From Actinomycetospora sp. (GTDB lineage: Bacteria; Actinomycetota; Actinomycetes; Mycobacteriales; Pseudonocardiaceae), in assembly GCA_025925615.1 (NCBI GenBank), contig JAICLN010000037.1:1-17139 (forward strand): a DNA stretch of 17,139 nt. Reading direction: 5' to 3'. Position numbers and translations under genes: made by a program. Shown here piece after piece: positions 16,410-17,139 of this stretch; the first letter of the stretch is position 1; the number at the start of each line of letters is the position of its first letter. The notes beneath the pieces were generated by a model. It ran no database searches. It saw only the letters and a program-made list of their open reading frames with translations, and was not told the DNA's origin.

Positions 16410-16463
16410 CGAGTACTCGCCTCGTCACAAGACTTGAGTACTCGCGTTTGAGTAGGTACGCTC
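16410..16463. promoter_or_regulatory. Repeated GAGTACTC palindromes, probable PadR operator
   Basis: Upstream of padR there is a perfect 10-bp palindrome CGAGTACTCG (16410-16419), a second GAGTACTC (16436-16443) and a degenerate third copy GAGTAGGTACGCTC (16450-16463). The first two centres are 25 bp apart. Symmetric repeated sites just upstream of an autoregulated PadR gene are the expected operator arrangement. Which protein binds is inferred. Confidence 0.65.
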
Positions 16464-16470
16464 CGCGTTC

Positions 16471-16510
16471 GTGAGCACTTTCCCGTGTCATAGCGCGGGA
16501 GAGTGCTCAC
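16471..16510 (-). terminator. Long hairpin after glyS, probable terminator
   Basis: GTGAGCACTTTCCCG (16471-16485) pairs with CGGGAGAGTGCTCAC (16496-16510) with one mismatch in 15 pairs and a 10-base loop. It begins six bases beyond the glyS stop in the direction of transcription and ends before the padR operator. No U-run follows, as is usual in actinobacteria. Confidence 0.75.
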
Positions 16511-16516
16511 ATGCCG

Positions 16517-17139
16517 TCAGGCGCCGACGAGCCGCGCCGCCAGGTAGCCCTCGAGCTGGTCGAGCGCCACGCGCTCCTGGGTCATCTCGTCACGGTGGCG
16601 GACCGTGGCCGCCTGGTCGTTCAGCGAGTCGAAGTCGACCGTGACGCAGAACGGCGTCCCGATCTCGTCCTGGCGCCGGTAGCGGCGGCCGATGGCCCCG
16701 GCGTCGTCGAAGTCGACGTTCCAGTTCCGGCGCAGCGTCGTCGCGACGTCGCGGGCGACCGGCGAGAGGTCGGCGTTGCGCGACAGCGGCAGGACGGCGG
16801 CCTTCACCGGGGACAGGCGCGGGTCGAGCTTGAGCACCGTGCGCTTGTCGACGCCGCCCTTCGCGTTCGGGGCCTCGTCCTCGGTGTAGGCCTCGAGCAG
16901 GAACGCCATCATCGGGCGCCCGACGCCGGCCGCGGGCTCGATGACGTAGGGCTTGTACCGGGAGTCGGTGGCCTGGTCGTAGTAGCTCAGGTCGACACCG
17001 CTGTGGTTCGAGTGCGTCGTGAGGTCGAAGTCGGTGCGGTTCGCGACGCCCTCGAGCTCGCCCCACTCCTGGCCCGCGTTGAACTGGAACCGGTACTCCA
17101 CGTCCACGGTGCGCTTGGAGTAGTGGGAGAGCTTCTCCT
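16517..17139 (-). CDS. glyS: Glycyl-tRNA synthetase, C-terminal part (5' end beyond window)
   Basis: The last 206 residues of a class II glycyl-tRNA synthetase of the homodimeric type, which charges tRNA-Gly with glycine. Seen: [11 protein letters not shown] then [18 protein letters not shown] of the catalytic core; [21 protein letters not shown] carrying class II motif 3 with its ATP-binding Arg; and the C-terminal anticodon-binding domain ([12 protein letters not shown] ... [24 protein letters not shown] ... [22 protein letters not shown]). The reading frame continues unbroken to the window edge, beyond the first in-frame GTG (17107). It is a housekeeping gene with its own terminator, separated from padR by 122 bp. 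Confidence 0.97.
   Translation of the reverse strand, partial: EKLSHYSKRTVDVEYRFQFNAGQEWGELEGVANRTDFDLTTHSNHSGVDLSYYDQATDSRYKPYVIEPAAGVGRPMMAFLLEAYTEDEAPNAKGGVDKRTVLKLDPRLSPVKAAVLPLSRNADLSPVARDVATTLRRNWNVDFDDAGAIGRRYRRQDEIGTPFCVTVDFDSLNDQAATVRHRDEMTQERVALDQLEGYLAARLVGA

Overview
The window is very GC-rich, with strong third-position GC bias, many GTG starts, long antisense shadow ORFs and tightly overlapping genes, so it comes from a high-GC actinobacterium. A clear AftB-type arabinofuranosyltransferase (arabinogalactan cell wall), actinobacterial-style Roadblock proteins and a GntR/TPP-enzyme/CoA-ligase catabolic cluster point to the Mycobacteriales/Pseudonocardiaceae side of the phylum. A genus such as Pseudonocardia or Actinomycetospora is my guess and is not proven. 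The DNA looks chromosomal: I see no transposase, integrase, CRISPR array, tRNA or rRNA.

Region 1 (1-4879) is a catabolic unit. Reading leftwards on the minus strand it encodes a thiamine-diphosphate enzyme, a PaaK-like acyl-CoA ligase one base downstream, and an NAD(P)-dependent aldehyde dehydrogenase that runs off the left edge. A GntR/FCD-family regulator is divergent on the plus strand. The 197-bp divergent intergenic region carries an AT-rich perfect palindrome, a good operator candidate. The combination of ligase, ThDP enzyme with a C-terminal tail, and aldehyde dehydrogenase fits activation of a 2-hydroxy acid to its CoA ester followed by lyase cleavage to formyl-CoA plus a carbonyl compound. 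Actinobacterial 2-hydroxyisobutyrate degradation works this way. The substrate here is inferred.

Region 2 (4876-8874) is a minus-strand group: three successive Roadblock/LC7-like proteins (577, 144 and 263 aa), then a gamma-class carbonic anhydrase. The first and third have long Pro/Ala-rich, probably disordered tails with repeated short motifs. No small GTPase is present. The carbonic anhydrase gene meets the GntR gene tail to tail, with stop codons overlapping in one CTAG. A 414-bp non-coding stretch (8461-8874) separates this group from the next.

Region 3 (8875-13800) is a minus-strand operon of four genes chained by 4-base ATGA/GTGA overlaps: a divergent XdhC/CoxI-like protein, a DUF218/YdcF-like membrane-anchored protein, an HD-domain dGTPase (dgt) and aftB. 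A -10-like hexamer sits so close to the first GTG that a leaderless transcript is likely. A hairpin follows aftB.

Region 4 (13849-17139) begins with a divergent plus-strand gene of unknown function carrying an AGHRPCGECR motif. It converges on a minus-strand pair: a PadR-family regulator whose stop overlaps the start of an FAD-dependent monooxygenase. Upstream of padR are repeated GAGTACTC palindromes, probably its own operator. A long hairpin then terminates glyS (glycyl-tRNA synthetase), whose 3' part fills the right edge.
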